Shown here piece by piece: positions 1 to 6,656 of a DNA stretch of 21,688 nt. The notes under the pieces were generated by a model that had not been told where the DNA came from, made no database searches, and was given only the letters and a program-made list of their open reading frames with translations. Source of the DNA: a virus. The stretch covers positions 1-21,688 of IMG/VR virus record IMGVR_UViG_3300035179_000073. The stretch is one strand, 5' to 3'. Made by a program: the position numbers and the translations under genes. Every line of letters starts with the position of its first letter. Within the stretch, counting starts at the first letter, position 1.

Positions 1-1
1 G

Positions 2-247
2 ACGAAAGAGGACTTATTGACGACATTGAAAATTGCAATGGAACAGAACCGTTTAGCAATACCGTATCATAGACAGTTATGCGAGCAGATCAACGAGCAA
101 CAATACGCTTACAGCAAAAGCGGACATCTACAGTTTAGTCATCCAGAAAACAGCCATGATGACATGTTGTGGTCCCTCGCATTAGGAGTTTACACAGGCA
201 CGCAGGCGCCTCCACCTGGACGGGGCGCAGTTATGCTTCCACATTAA
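2..247 (+). CDS. Terminase large subunit, C-terminal end (partial)
   Basis: This is the last 81 residues of an open frame that enters from the left edge. It carries the signature SHDDMLWSLALG near the end, which matches the HDD(M/L)xxxLAL motif closing the RNase H-like nuclease domain of large terminases. That domain cuts concatemeric DNA and, with the missing N-terminal ATPase, packages it through the portal. Position supports the call, because the portal gene follows after one small ORF, the usual order. The ATPase motifs (Walker A/B) lie outside the window, so the family of terminase and the packaging mode cannot be judged here. The tail after the motif ends in a Pro/Gly-rich stretch. Confidence 0.82.
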   Translation, partial: TKEDLLTTLKIAMEQNRLAIPYHRQLCEQINEQQYAYSKSGHLQFSHPENSHDDMLWSLALGVYTGTQAPPPGRGAVMLPH

Positions 248-269
248 AAGTAGTATCAAAGTGACCTGA

Positions 270-467
270 ATGGAAGAAGAAATTTTCGTTGCTAATTCAA
301 AGGGCGACGTGAAAGCCTTGGGCATGAAAATAAATTGTGCTCCAACGGACCTTCACATCTACGTTAACGGCGTGGACATTACAAAAAACGTGGTTCTCGA
401 GGAGATCCGCATTGTAATGGAGAGGGCGCCTGAAAGTAAAGGTGTTGTCTTAACGGCTACAAAGTAG
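270..467 (+). CDS. Small conserved-looking hypothetical between terminase and portal
   Basis: A 65-residue acidic protein starting at ATG 270, 22 bp after the terminase stop. The middle (DLHIYVNGVDITKNVV) reads as alternating short beta strands around a turn, and the C-terminal half continues as strands (IRIVMERA, GVVLTATK). No catalytic motif, signal peptide or membrane segment is visible. Its tight placement inside the packaging operon and normal codon use suggest it is a real gene. It could be a small accessory virion protein, but I do not recognise the family. Confidence 0.6.
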   Translation: MEEEIFVANSKGDVKALGMKINCAPTDLHIYVNGVDITKNVVLEEIRIVMERAPESKGVVLTATK

Positions 468-486
468 ATAAAGTAGCTAGAAAGTA

Positions 487-1893
487 GTGAATAAAATGCC
501 TTGGAAAAGCACTTTAAAAGACGGTTTCGAAGCTCAACGCCAAGTTCCGCCAGAAATTAGCAAGCGCCAGATTGAAGAGGAGATCCCGGTTAGCTGGAAA
601 GCTGATGGCATGCTTTGGGGCTACGTTACCAAATATATGCTTAAGGGCAGCGGTGCGGGCTTCGTCACTCCACCTTATACGGCATATTGGGAGCGCATCT
701 GGGGAGCCGTCCCCATTGAAGATTTGCCCAAATACAAAGATCTTTTTACGTTTACTCCATATATCTCCGCATGTATCAATGTTACGATTAATCTTGCGAT
801 TAGCAACGGTTTCGAGTTGGAAGGCGGAGATGAAGCTGTTAAAGAGTGGTTGACAGATTGGCTTGATGAGCATAACATCTTGCAGACTCTACGCATCATA
901 GGAACGGATATGCTTGTTTTTGGGAATGGAGAGTTTGAGATCTGCCGAGAAGAGGGTATGCCGCCTGAAGAATGGTGGCTTAAACCGCTAGATCCCGTGC
1001 ATATGCGGGTCCGCAGAGATGCTTATGGTAATGTGTTCGGTTACATTCAGCTTTTGACTTTTCCCCCTGTCGTATTTACAGCTCAGGACATGGTTCATTT
1101 TCGATGGGGCGCCAAAAGTTGGTGGTACGAGTTCAGCTATGGCACAAGCCTGCTTAGACCGTTGCTGAAGATTCAGGCATTAATTGATCAGCTTGAAGAT
1201 GACATGGCAATCATTATACATACTTACACTAAGCCCATGCTCGTAGTCAAGGCAGGCAGGCCTGAAATGCCCTTCAGCGATCCGCAGCTTCAGCAGCTAA
1301 TGGAAGCTTTCCGTGATCGTCAGCCTGCGACTGACGTGTTTGTGCGTGGTGATGTTGCTGTTGATGTTGTGCCCAGCCTTACGAAAGATGTGAATGTTCA
1401 GTTTTGGCTTGATTACCTCTACAAGCAGCGCGAAGCAGTTCTAGGCGTCCCAAAAATCTTTCTCGGACAAAGTGAAGGGACTAACCGGGCTACGGCTGAG
1501 ATCGTGATGCAAGAGTATGTCACGCGCTTGCGGATGCTACAGGAGCTCATCGGCGACACGCTTGAAACAATGCTGTTTAAACAGCTCCTGGAAGCCAAGT
1601 TTGGAGACGGCGTTGAAGTTCCCACTATTAAGTGGCGTCCGATATGGGAGCCCACGCTTGACGTGAAAGCCAAGTTCATCAGTGACCTTGTGGACAAGAA
1701 CATTATTCTGCGAAGTGAAGCTCGGCCACAGTTAGGCTATCCAGAGCAGCCTACTGATGAAGCGTTAGCAGCTGAAAACATGCTTCCTGCACCGCAGCCG
1801 AAGGGACAAGTTGACAATGCAATCCAAAAAACTGTGAAGCATGTGCTCGAGGAGTCGCAAGTGCCAGGAGAACAAGAGGAGCCCCCGCAATGA
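487..1893 (+). CDS. Portal protein
   Basis: A 468-residue protein, the normal length for an HK97/SPP1-type portal. Portals form the dodecameric ring at one capsid vertex through which DNA enters and leaves and onto which the neck assembles. Supporting features are the early segment TPYISACINVTINLAISNGF (about residues 91-110), which is typical of the portal wing. The region GTSLLRPLLKIQALIDQLEDD follows, and then the late segment LGVPKIFLGQSEGTNRATAEIVMQEYVTRLRMLQ, which resembles the portal stem/crown region (GVP..LG...G.N.A.AE). The Pro/Gln/Glu-rich tail (about the last 35 residues) looks disordered. GTG 487 gives four extra residues over ATG 496, and either may be the start. Gene order (terminase before, protease and capsid after) agrees. 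Confidence 0.9.
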   Translation: MNKMPWKSTLKDGFEAQRQVPPEISKRQIEEEIPVSWKADGMLWGYVTKYMLKGSGAGFVTPPYTAYWERIWGAVPIEDLPKYKDLFTFTPYISACINVTINLAISNGFELEGGDEAVKEWLTDWLDEHNILQTLRIIGTDMLVFGNGEFEICREEGMPPEEWWLKPLDPVHMRVRRDAYGNVFGYIQLLTFPPVVFTAQDMVHFRWGAKSWWYEFSYGTSLLRPLLKIQALIDQLEDDMAIIIHTYTKPMLVVKAGRPEMPFSDPQLQQLMEAFRDRQPATDVFVRGDVAVDVVPSLTKDVNVQFWLDYLYKQREAVLGVPKIFLGQSEGTNRATAEIVMQEYVTRLRMLQELIGDTLETMLFKQLLEAKFGDGVEVPTIKWRPIWEPTLDVKAKFISDLVDKNIILRSEARPQLGYPEQPTDEALAAENMLPAPQPKGQVDNAIQKTVKHVLEESQVPGEQEEPPQ

Positions 1894-2150
1894 GTTTTGC
1901 ATGTAAAACATTGTGCGGTTACACGAACATGAAGCGTCCACATTTCACCTGTTTGTTCTGTCGGATTAGACGGTTTTTTTATGGTAAAATGGATAAGAAC
2001 AAGTATCATTACAACAGCAAGATGCGCATAGTGATGCCGCAGGATTGTCAAACATACGTGCTTTTCATTGATAATAAACGTCCTCACGCAAGAATAAAGG
2101 AGCAGATTCTGAAGCGTATGCTTACAATTTGCGAGTTTCTTGCAAATTAG
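1890..2150 (+). CDS. Small Cys-rich basic protein, possible zinc finger
   Basis: An 86-residue very basic protein whose ATG overlaps the portal stop (ATGA), the translational-coupling arrangement used elsewhere in this cluster. Two cysteine pairs occur near the N-terminus: C5-x3-C9, then C21-x2-C24 in a HFTCLFCRIRRFF context. These could bind one zinc. The C-terminal half (HARIKEQILKRMLTICEFL) looks helical. I do not recognise a family. The overlapping start and a gene-free opposite strand make it more likely real than chance, but its codon use looks less regular than its neighbours, so some doubt remains. Confidence 0.5.
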   Translation: MSFACKTLCGYTNMKRPHFTCLFCRIRRFFYGKMDKNKYHYNSKMRIVMPQDCQTYVLFIDNKRPHARIKEQILKRMLTICEFLAN

Positions 2151-2171
2151 GAGTGGGTTGACATACCTGGA

Positions 2172-2477
2172 TTGGATGAAGGAACCACAGTCTTCAGATA
2201 TAGGATTAGTGACCCTTCAAAGTTCTCAAAATTCAGGGTTAAGGAGCTTGGGAAAGGCGTTAAGATTACGCTTGGAAAAGTGAAGGGTTCGGACCGTTGG
2301 GAGATTCAGAATTACATGTTTGAGAAGGAGTCGTTTAAGACTCGTGAGCAGGTCCGTCAGTGGCTTGATACTCACTTGAAGGGTCAGATTCGAACTTTAC
2401 TTGATTTTAGGGCATGGGATGAGTGGCGCCGTAGATTCGTTAACGCTTATGTCGAGATTTCAAACGTTTCAGAGTGA
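2172..2477 (+). CDS. Conserved-looking phage head-region hypothetical
   Basis: A 101-residue protein with a strongly phage-like middle: FRYRISDPSKFSKFRVKELG, then a GVKITLGKVKGSDRWEIQNYMF segment and a helical region (TREQVRQWLDTHLKG). The pattern resembles small domains found beside or fused to prohead proteases in other tailed viruses, where the phrase EIQ..xF is followed by a helix carrying W and L. Its role is unknown. The start is uncertain: TTG 2172 has no good upstream site at the usual distance, whereas the AGGAG at 2149-2153 would better suit a start near 2160-2166. Translation might therefore begin at an unusual codon such as the in-frame ATA at 2163. Confidence 0.6.
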   Translation: MDEGTTVFRYRISDPSKFSKFRVKELGKGVKITLGKVKGSDRWEIQNYMFEKESFKTREQVRQWLDTHLKGQIRTLLDFRAWDEWRRRFVNAYVEISNVSE

Positions 2478-2483
2478 TCAAGA

Positions 2484-2900
2484 ATGAGTTTTGTAGCGAA
2501 AGAATGGGATATGAGCTTCATAAATTCGTTGCCTGATTCAGTCTTTGCTCTCGTTGTGAAAGGCGAGAAAGATAAAGAAGGGAAAACGGTTCCTAGGACG
2601 AATAGAAATCTGCCACATCATGATTCAAGCGGAAAAGTGGACAGGCCTCATTTAGTCAACAGGATGGCTCGTGTGACGCATACGAGCCTTAGTAAGGAGC
2701 AGCAGAAACAAGCCCATGATCACTTGTTAGGGCATTACCGAGAGTTAAACATGGTTCATCCGCCCTGTAGCGTACCGGGCTGTAAGGGTTACACGCCTAA
2801 AAGCGAGAAGAAGAGTATGCTTGAAGATACTGAAGCTTTCAGAGCCTATCAAGAAGCCTGGTTTAGATCGCAAGGTAAACGTGCAGTTTTGGTGACATAA
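2484..2900 (+). CDS. Conserved head-region protein of the RNLPHHD...GKVD...LVNRMARV type
   Basis: A 138-residue protein. The central pattern (EGKTVPRTNRNLPHHD, then GKVDRPHLVNRMARV, then SLSKEQQKQAHDHLLGHYREL) recalls small phage domains with a K-x-R-x-LP-x-x-D motif, a conserved N/R-rich helix, and a final helix. These are often encoded next to or at the N-terminus of prohead proteases. The cysteines in PPCSVPGCKGY (C91 and C96) may be a metal knuckle. It starts at ATG 2484, 6 bp after the previous stop, and ends 3 bp before the protease gene, so it is part of the same transcription unit. The function is not established; a capsid-maturation accessory is an inference from position. Confidence 0.65.
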   Translation: MSFVAKEWDMSFINSLPDSVFALVVKGEKDKEGKTVPRTNRNLPHHDSSGKVDRPHLVNRMARVTHTSLSKEQQKQAHDHLLGHYRELNMVHPPCSVPGCKGYTPKSEKKSMLEDTEAFRAYQEAWFRSQGKRAVLVT

Positions 2901-2903
2901 ATA

Positions 2904-4070
2904 ATGCAGCTTCGATATTTTGTTCCGTTCAAGGCTCAAGAGGGCGTTTCGGCAGAGTATGCCCTAAAAGAGAAATTAATCAACATTGAAGGCGTAGCCA
3001 TTGACACAAGCGTTAATGCGAATAAATGGCAGGTTCCCGAGGAAGATCTTGACTTTTTCGTTCAAAGTCTTATGGGAGCTCAACTTCGTGTCGATCATGC
3101 AGAGAGTGCCTTAATGGTTGTAGGCAAGGTTCCAGAAGCAAAACGCATGGGCAATTCTGTTTGGTTCAGAGCAGAAGTGGGCGAGGAAAAACTTATTGAA
3201 AAAATACTTCGCAATTACGTCAACACCGTTAGTGCTCAGGTAGATAGCGACGATGTTGAATGCAGCAAATGCAAGAAACCTACACGCAAAGAAGGTATGC
3301 TTGTGCATTTATGCCCTGGAGCTTGGGAAATCGTGCATAAGCCGAAGGTGCGAGAATTAAGTATCGTCGCCTCTCCAGCTTATAAGACCACAGAGTTTCA
3401 TCCTGTTGGCTTCGCTGCAGCTATGAATGATTCTCAATATGATGCTATTTTAAAGAATATTCAAAATTCGCAGTTATCGGAAGATAACAAAGATGTGGGT
3501 TCTAGGCTTGAAGGGCCGCAAGAACCTGAAAACAAAAAGAGTGAAGCAAAAAAGGAGGTGAAGCACTTGCCTGAACAAAACGCTCAGCAAGGTGCTTCTC
3601 CGCATAAGGCACAAGGCGTAGTGAACGTGGCGCCAGGTGAATCGGCGCCTAAACAAGTAACATATCAGGAACTCATAGATCAAGTGACTAAACTTCAGAA
3701 GCAGATTGGAGATGGTGGCGTAAGCGCTACTGATTCTGAAATTGATGCTTTAGGCAAGAAGATCGCTGATATCGAGGGCGAACTGGCGAAGAGGACAAAG
3801 AAAGCTGAGTTAAGCAAGAAACTTAGCGACTTGACCAAGCAGCTTCAGACTCCTACGGAACAAGATGAATCTGGTGAAGGTAAAGCCTTCGAGATTCCGC
3901 CAAAAGCTGAGGGAGCTGAGGCTGAAGCTCAGAAGAACGCTGGCAAAACATCGGGCAAAGGCATCGTAGCGGTTGACGAGATACAGAAGGATGTACTCGG
4001 CAATTATGATTGGTTCAAGGACATTCTCAAAGCTCATCGAATGTTGCAGACGCAAACCTTCAAAGGTTAG
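2904..4070 (+). CDS. Prohead protease fused in frame to scaffold
   Basis: A 388-residue protein. Residues 1-170 form an HK97-type (S78/herpesvirus assemblin fold) prohead serine protease: the likely catalytic His is in LRVDHAES (H65) and the Ser in VRELSIVASPAY (S153), matching the family pattern ELSIVxxPA. Such proteases process the scaffold and capsid proteins inside the immature head. Between them is a probable zinc knuckle, C120-x2-C123-x11-H135-x-C137. Residues about 171-388 are low-complexity, Gln/Glu/Lys-rich and partly coiled coil (KLQKQI, EIDALGKKIADIEGELAKRTKK), ending in a compact helical segment (NYDWFKDILKAHRMLQ) like the capsid-binding end of scaffolds. A second start inside the gene can make the scaffold alone (see 3567). 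The cement and capsid genes follow. Confidence 0.85.
   Translation: MQLRYFVPFKAQEGVSAEYALKEKLINIEGVAIDTSVNANKWQVPEEDLDFFVQSLMGAQLRVDHAESALMVVGKVPEAKRMGNSVWFRAEVGEEKLIEKILRNYVNTVSAQVDSDDVECSKCKKPTRKEGMLVHLCPGAWEIVHKPKVRELSIVASPAYKTTEFHPVGFAAAMNDSQYDAILKNIQNSQLSEDNKDVGSRLEGPQEPENKKSEAKKEVKHLPEQNAQQGASPHKAQGVVNVAPGESAPKQVTYQELIDQVTKLQKQIGDGGVSATDSEIDALGKKIADIEGELAKRTKKAELSKKLSDLTKQLQTPTEQDESGEGKAFEIPPKAEGAEAEAQKNAGKTSGKGIVAVDEIQKDVLGNYDWFKDILKAHRMLQTQTFKG
3554..3561 (+). promoter_or_regulatory. Strong internal Shine-Dalgarno inside the protease-scaffold gene
   Basis: The sequence GGAGGTGA is a full match to the anti-Shine-Dalgarno of archaeal 16S rRNA. It sits 5 nt before an in-frame TTG at 3567. 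It is a better site than those before most genes in this window, although it lies in the middle of a coding region. Confidence 0.7.
3567..4070 (+). CDS. Nested in-frame scaffold protein from internal TTG start
   Basis: Reading from TTG 3567, in the same frame as the protease gene (codon 222), gives a 167-residue protein that contains only the scaffold-like part: Gln/Ala-rich lead, coiled coil around residues 40-90 of the product, acidic linker and C-terminal helical tail. The start is marked by a perfect GGAGGTGA five bases upstream. The arrangement equals the lambda C/Nu3 design, in which the protease-scaffold fusion is a minor product and the free scaffold is the abundant one that shapes the procapsid. 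The site is seen directly; that it is used is inference. Confidence 0.65.
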   Translation: MPEQNAQQGASPHKAQGVVNVAPGESAPKQVTYQELIDQVTKLQKQIGDGGVSATDSEIDALGKKIADIEGELAKRTKKAELSKKLSDLTKQLQTPTEQDESGEGKAFEIPPKAEGAEAEAQKNAGKTSGKGIVAVDEIQKDVLGNYDWFKDILKAHRMLQTQTFKG

Positions 4071-4078
4071 TGTTTTGA

Positions 4079-4507
4079 ATGAGCACTCCACAACTTGAAG
4101 GAACAAGTCCGCTGATTAGCGACCGTTATATTCTTCCCGAGATAGCAGGCGAAGACTTAACGATGGGGCAGGTTGTCGAAAGAAGCGCTGATAATACTGT
4201 TAAAAAGCCAACGTCAAACCCAAGTCTTCAACGCTGCGGCATATGCTTAGGAAGCGCACTTAGCGGCAAGGAAATCTCAGTTCTATGGCGAGGCGAAGCA
4301 CGAGTAAAAGCTTATGGCACCGTAACTTATGGCGACGCTGTTGGTTCAGGGCCAAGCGGCACAGTGCAAAAAGTTGGACCAGCAACCTCAAGCGATTGCA
4401 ATACGAGCGCGGGCACAGCGTTAGCGATCAACAGGGCACGTAGTCTCATCGGCTGGGCAAAAGCGGGCGCAGTAAGCGGTGGCACTGCTGTTATCCTCGT
4501 GATCTAG
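4079..4507 (+). CDS. Capsid decoration (cement) protein, DUF2190-like
   Basis: A 142-residue protein rich in Gly, Ala, Ser and Val with short beta strands. The N-terminal EIAGEDLTMGQVVERSADNT resembles the start of DUF2190-type small capsid proteins (a beta-barrel of the form ...AGEDLxxGxxVxxxxxxxV...). The C-terminus (AINRARSLIGWAKAGAVSGGTAVILVI) matches the typical closing strand region of that family (GxAlesaxxGxxxxVxl). These proteins sit on the outer capsid surface and strengthen the shell. The position between scaffold and major capsid gene agrees. No strong ribosome site is seen, and the gene begins 8 bp after the protease stop. Confidence 0.75.
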   Translation: MSTPQLEGTSPLISDRYILPEIAGEDLTMGQVVERSADNTVKKPTSNPSLQRCGICLGSALSGKEISVLWRGEARVKAYGTVTYGDAVGSGPSGTVQKVGPATSSDCNTSAGTALAINRARSLIGWAKAGAVSGGTAVILVI

Positions 4508-4517
4508 GTGATTTTAC

Positions 4518-5411
4518 ATGGCTATGATTCGTGATGCTTTTACATGGGTTGACACGGGCGCGATAGCGTATCCCGCTCTGCACAAGCACATTATAGAATT
4601 GACTATGCCCGCTCTGGTCGTAAAACGGTTATTGCCCGAGTTTCCGCTGGTTGCAGGTCGAACTGCAACATTTGTGAAGGAACAGGGCTCACGCAGTATC
4701 GGAATTAGTGAAATCAGTGAGGCAGCCGAAATTCCGATGGATTTTACGCCTTTAACAACGGTAACCGTCACGCCCTACAAGAAAGGGCTGCGAGAAAGGA
4801 TTCCGCGTGAGGCAATCGAAGACTTGTATATTCCAGTGATTGAACAGCAACTCCGGCGTCTGGCGAGACGTATGGCCTACCAGATCGACAAGGATTGCAT
4901 GACAGTGATTGATCTTGCAGCTGGTAGTAGCAGTGCTGGCACGGGCAAGAGTCTTGGAGCGACAGGTACAGAGTTTACCATAACTGGTGGCATTGGTACG
5001 AAGGATCTGCTTTGGGCTGACGCAAAAATTGCTAGTTACAATTTCATCGCCGATTCTCTGCTTTGCAATCCTGTTAATGCCCGCGATCTGAAATATTTAC
5101 CACAATTTTCATTATATGCGCAATATGGCGAGCCAGTGGTTCAAAGCGGCGCCATAGGCACAGTGTACGGATTACACTTCTATGTTAGCAACGTTGTGCC
5201 ACCAGGTACTGCTTACGTGCTTAGTACAGGGCAAAATCTAAGCGCATCCTATGCTCCTTTAGGCTTTTTCGTCATAAAGCGACCTCTGCTTACTGATATT
5301 GACATTAAAAAAGAGTTCGACGCGATCGACATTGTCCTGACAACAAGGTTCTCGCCGGTCATTACCTGCGGAGAGGCAATTTCGAAAATTACGGGTTTGG
5401 CGACAACTTAG
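4518..5411 (+). CDS. Major capsid protein, HK97 fold
   Basis: A 297-residue protein, about the size of mature HK97-fold capsid subunits. Features of the fold are an N-terminal arm, an extended segment (GRTATFVKEQGSRSIGISEISEAAEIPMDF) like the E-loop, a long spine-like helix (PREAIEDLYIPVIEQQLRRLARRMAYQIDKDC), and a C-terminal P/A-domain region ending in RFSPVITCGEAISKI. The segment DSLLCNPVNARDLKYLPQFSLYAQYGEPVVQSGAIGTVYGLHFYVSNVVPPGTAYVLS is a classic A-domain pattern (a residue lookup of the form NP...L........G......G.i.GipVyvs). An AGGTGAT ribosome site lies 5 nt before the ATG. Since the scaffold is supplied by the upstream gene, no long delta domain is expected, and none is seen. Confidence 0.92.
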   Translation: MAMIRDAFTWVDTGAIAYPALHKHIIELTMPALVVKRLLPEFPLVAGRTATFVKEQGSRSIGISEISEAAEIPMDFTPLTTVTVTPYKKGLRERIPREAIEDLYIPVIEQQLRRLARRMAYQIDKDCMTVIDLAAGSSSAGTGKSLGATGTEFTITGGIGTKDLLWADAKIASYNFIADSLLCNPVNARDLKYLPQFSLYAQYGEPVVQSGAIGTVYGLHFYVSNVVPPGTAYVLSTGQNLSASYAPLGFFVIKRPLLTDIDIKKEFDAIDIVLTTRFSPVITCGEAISKITGLATT

Positions 5412-5472
5412 AATTAGTTTCAACTTTTCGACTCATTTCCCCATTTTCAGTTTCCCGTTTTGTTTCAGTGCT

Positions 5473-5489
5473 TGAAGGTTTGCCCTTCA
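5473..5489 (+). other. Hairpin in the gap after the capsid gene
   Basis: The 117-bp gap after the capsid gene holds pyrimidine-rich DNA with short T runs (5430-5465), then a perfect 6-bp inverted repeat TGAAGG/CCTTCA with a 5-base loop, then A-rich DNA with a GAGGTGA ribosome site (5513-5519) for the next gene. The T-rich tract could be a partial terminator limiting read-through from the highly expressed capsid gene. The hairpin could mark an mRNA processing or stabilising point. Both roles are inferred. Confidence 0.4.
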
Positions 5490-5528
5490 GGCGGAACAAA
5501 ATAAAAAAGAAAGAGGTGAAAAAGAAGG

Positions 5529-5789
5529 ATGTATGAATATCTGCCATATCTGATAGAGATGCTCTTAGCCTTTGGCGGAATCACCACCTTGGGTTTCGTT
5601 ATAGGCGAACTGGTGGGCGCGTATATAACAAAGAGTGCTGCGTCAAGCATTACCCAAACAACTGCAACCGCAATTAATGCCATAGTTGCCATGACAGGCG
5701 TAGGCGTAACATCAAGTCAAGCAGCAGCAGTAACTGAAGTGTCTGGCGTGCCTACACAGATCATCGTGCCAGAAAAACCAAAAACATAA
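5529..5789 (+). CDS. Small membrane protein after the capsid gene
   Basis: An 86-residue protein with one clear hydrophobic segment (residues about 7-33, LIEMLLAFGGITTLGFVIGELVGAYIT) and a second weaker one (about 48-66, AINAIVAMTGVGVTSSQAAA). The Thr/Ala/Val-rich rest ends in a charged EKPKT tail. There is no signal-peptide cleavage motif. It has its own GAGGTGA ribosome site and is isolated by T-rich tracts on both sides, so it may be expressed on its own schedule. It could be a virion membrane or inner-capsid protein, or an egress factor; I do not recognise the family. Confidence 0.6.
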   Translation: MYEYLPYLIEMLLAFGGITTLGFVIGELVGAYITKSAASSITQTTATAINAIVAMTGVGVTSSQAAAVTEVSGVPTQIIVPEKPKT

Positions 5790-5810
5790 TAAAGTAAGAC
5801 CCACATTTTC

Positions 5811-5850
5811 CCCTTTTTTAAGCTCCCATTTTTTGAAACTTCCAGTTTTT
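5811..5850 (+). terminator. Multi-T-run archaeal-type terminator
   Basis: The gap before 5865 holds three T runs, T6 at 5814-5819, T6 at 5829-5834 and T5 at 5846-5850, each preceded by a C-rich triplet. Archaeal RNA polymerase terminates at such oligo-T runs without a hairpin. The second run is part of GCTCCCATTTTTTGAAA, a motif seen again at 15744-15760. Confidence 0.55.
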
Positions 5851-5864
5851 AGAGGTAAAACGGT

Positions 5865-6329
5865 ATGACAGTACAATATGTTACAATTAGTGATATTCAG
5901 TCTCATCTTAACGCCAGTTTTGATGCTTCAGGCTTAAGTTACACCGTGTTTGGTTTGCCCGTAGCCCAGGCATCTTTCCAAGCTCATGTTGATTATGCAA
6001 ACTTATACGCCAACAGTATTGTGGGCCAGGATTTACTTGTGACTGATCCACGGTATAATTGGGCGAAGATGGCTGCCATAAACCTAGCCTGTCTTCGTAT
6101 TCTCGTGGCTGCTAGCGGCGGGATGCTTCTAGGCGCCTTTGACTACCGTTTAGGCGATCTTTTCATTACCAAGGCTACGATCGGCAGAGTAGCCTTTCAG
6201 AATGCAGCTCAGGGCTTTAAGGATGATCTTGTTAGAATGCTAATGAATTTTGCAACTCCCGTTATTGCTGCTGAGGCTTCAGCCAAAGATGAAGTCCCGA
6301 CATATAGAGGCGGTTTAATCAACCCATAA
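5865..6329 (+). CDS. Head-tail adaptor (connector) protein, putative
   Basis: A 154-residue mostly helical protein. The layout (a short N-terminal segment DIQSHLNASF, helices such as ASFQAHVDYANLYANSIVGQDL, NWAKMAAINLACLRILVA, and a long C-terminal helix GFKDDLVRMLMNFATPVIA) is that of the head-completion adaptors that bind under the portal (HK97 gp6/SPP1 gp15 type). Its place right after the capsid genes and before the head-closure-like protein is where that gene sits in tailed viruses. An AGAGGT site precedes ATG 5865. No catalytic motifs are seen. The call rests on architecture and position, not on a diagnostic residue. Confidence 0.55.
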   Translation: MTVQYVTISDIQSHLNASFDASGLSYTVFGLPVAQASFQAHVDYANLYANSIVGQDLLVTDPRYNWAKMAAINLACLRILVAASGGMLLGAFDYRLGDLFITKATIGRVAFQNAAQGFKDDLVRMLMNFATPVIAAEASAKDEVPTYRGGLINP

Positions 6330-6342
6330 GTGGAAGACGAAA

Positions 6343-6474
6343 ATGAGTAAAGTCTTGGGTAAAGGTAACTATATCGTTGCAAAAGTGAATGGTGTAAAGC
6401 AAGTTTTAACAAGCGCTGAGATGCAGCAGCTTATCAACAATGGCTACGATGTTGAAGTAGTCACGCCAACCTAA
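6343..6474 (+). CDS. 43-residue hypothetical
   Basis: A small ORF starting at ATG 6343, 13 bp after the adaptor gene. The protein reads MSKVLGKGNYIVAKVNG and continues with VKQVLTSAEMQQLINNGYDVEVVTPT. It looks like a miniature fold: two short strands with a turn, then a helix (SAEMQQLINNGY) and a final strand. A translated beta-beta-alpha-beta order, lysine-rich start and lack of rare codons support it being real. The function is unknown. Confidence 0.5.
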   Translation: MSKVLGKGNYIVAKVNGVKQVLTSAEMQQLINNGYDVEVVTPT

Positions 6475-6477
6475 AGA

Positions 6478-6503
6478 ATCGTCTCGTGGGATTTGAACCC
6501 ATG
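6478..6503 (-). other. tRNA T-arm-like fragment
   Basis: Read on the minus strand, TGGGTTCAAATCCCA (6501-6487) has the stem and TTCAAAT loop of a tRNA T-arm, followed by GAGACGA as an acceptor-like strand. No matching 5' acceptor strand (TCGTCTC) lies at the right distance, and the outermost T-stem pair is A-C, so it is not a whole tRNA. Position 72 would be A, which is unusual. It might be the remnant of a tRNA 3' end used as an attachment core, or chance. Confidence 0.3.
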
Positions 6504-6529
6504 AACCTGGCTTTTTGAGGGCGGGAGAT

Positions 6530-6548
6530 TTTACCAATGATTGGTAAA
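6530..6548. repeat. Perfect 19-bp palindrome over a start codon
   Basis: TTTACCAATGATTGGTAAA is a perfect 9-bp inverted repeat around one central base (G6539), and it contains the ATG (6537-6539) of the next small gene. A one-base centre cannot form a simple RNA hairpin loop, so a dimeric DNA-binding protein site is more likely than an RNA structure. Confidence 0.6.
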
Positions 6549-6656
6549 CTGAAGCGTCTTAGTAAGCTTGTCTGCGAAAAATGTTCTGTAGCCGATTATT
6601 CTGTTTGCGCTAATTGCGAGATTAAAAAGTTGATAGATGAGCTGATGGAAAAGTGA
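6537..6656 (+). CDS. 39-residue zinc-ribbon micropeptide
   Basis: ATG 6537 opens a 39-codon frame that ends in a TGA overlapping the GTG start of the next gene (GTGA). The product has four cysteines as C13-x2-C16 and C24-x2-C27 (VCEKCSV...VCANCEI), a classic zinc-ribbon/knuckle spacing, between basic N-terminal residues (KLKRLSK) and an acidic/basic C-terminal helix (IKKLIDELMEK). A GGGAG at 6523-6527 is a plausible ribosome site. It could bind nucleic acid or regulate its own start through the palindrome it sits on; that is inference. Translational coupling to the long gene downstream is likely. Confidence 0.6.
   Translation: MIGKLKRLSKLVCEKCSVADYSVCANCEIKKLIDELMEK

Noticed and set aside
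1737-2087. A 116-residue minus-strand ORF with cysteines
   Set aside because: It runs antisense across the portal 3' end and the following small gene, has no ribosome site, and the plus-strand frames fit the operon.
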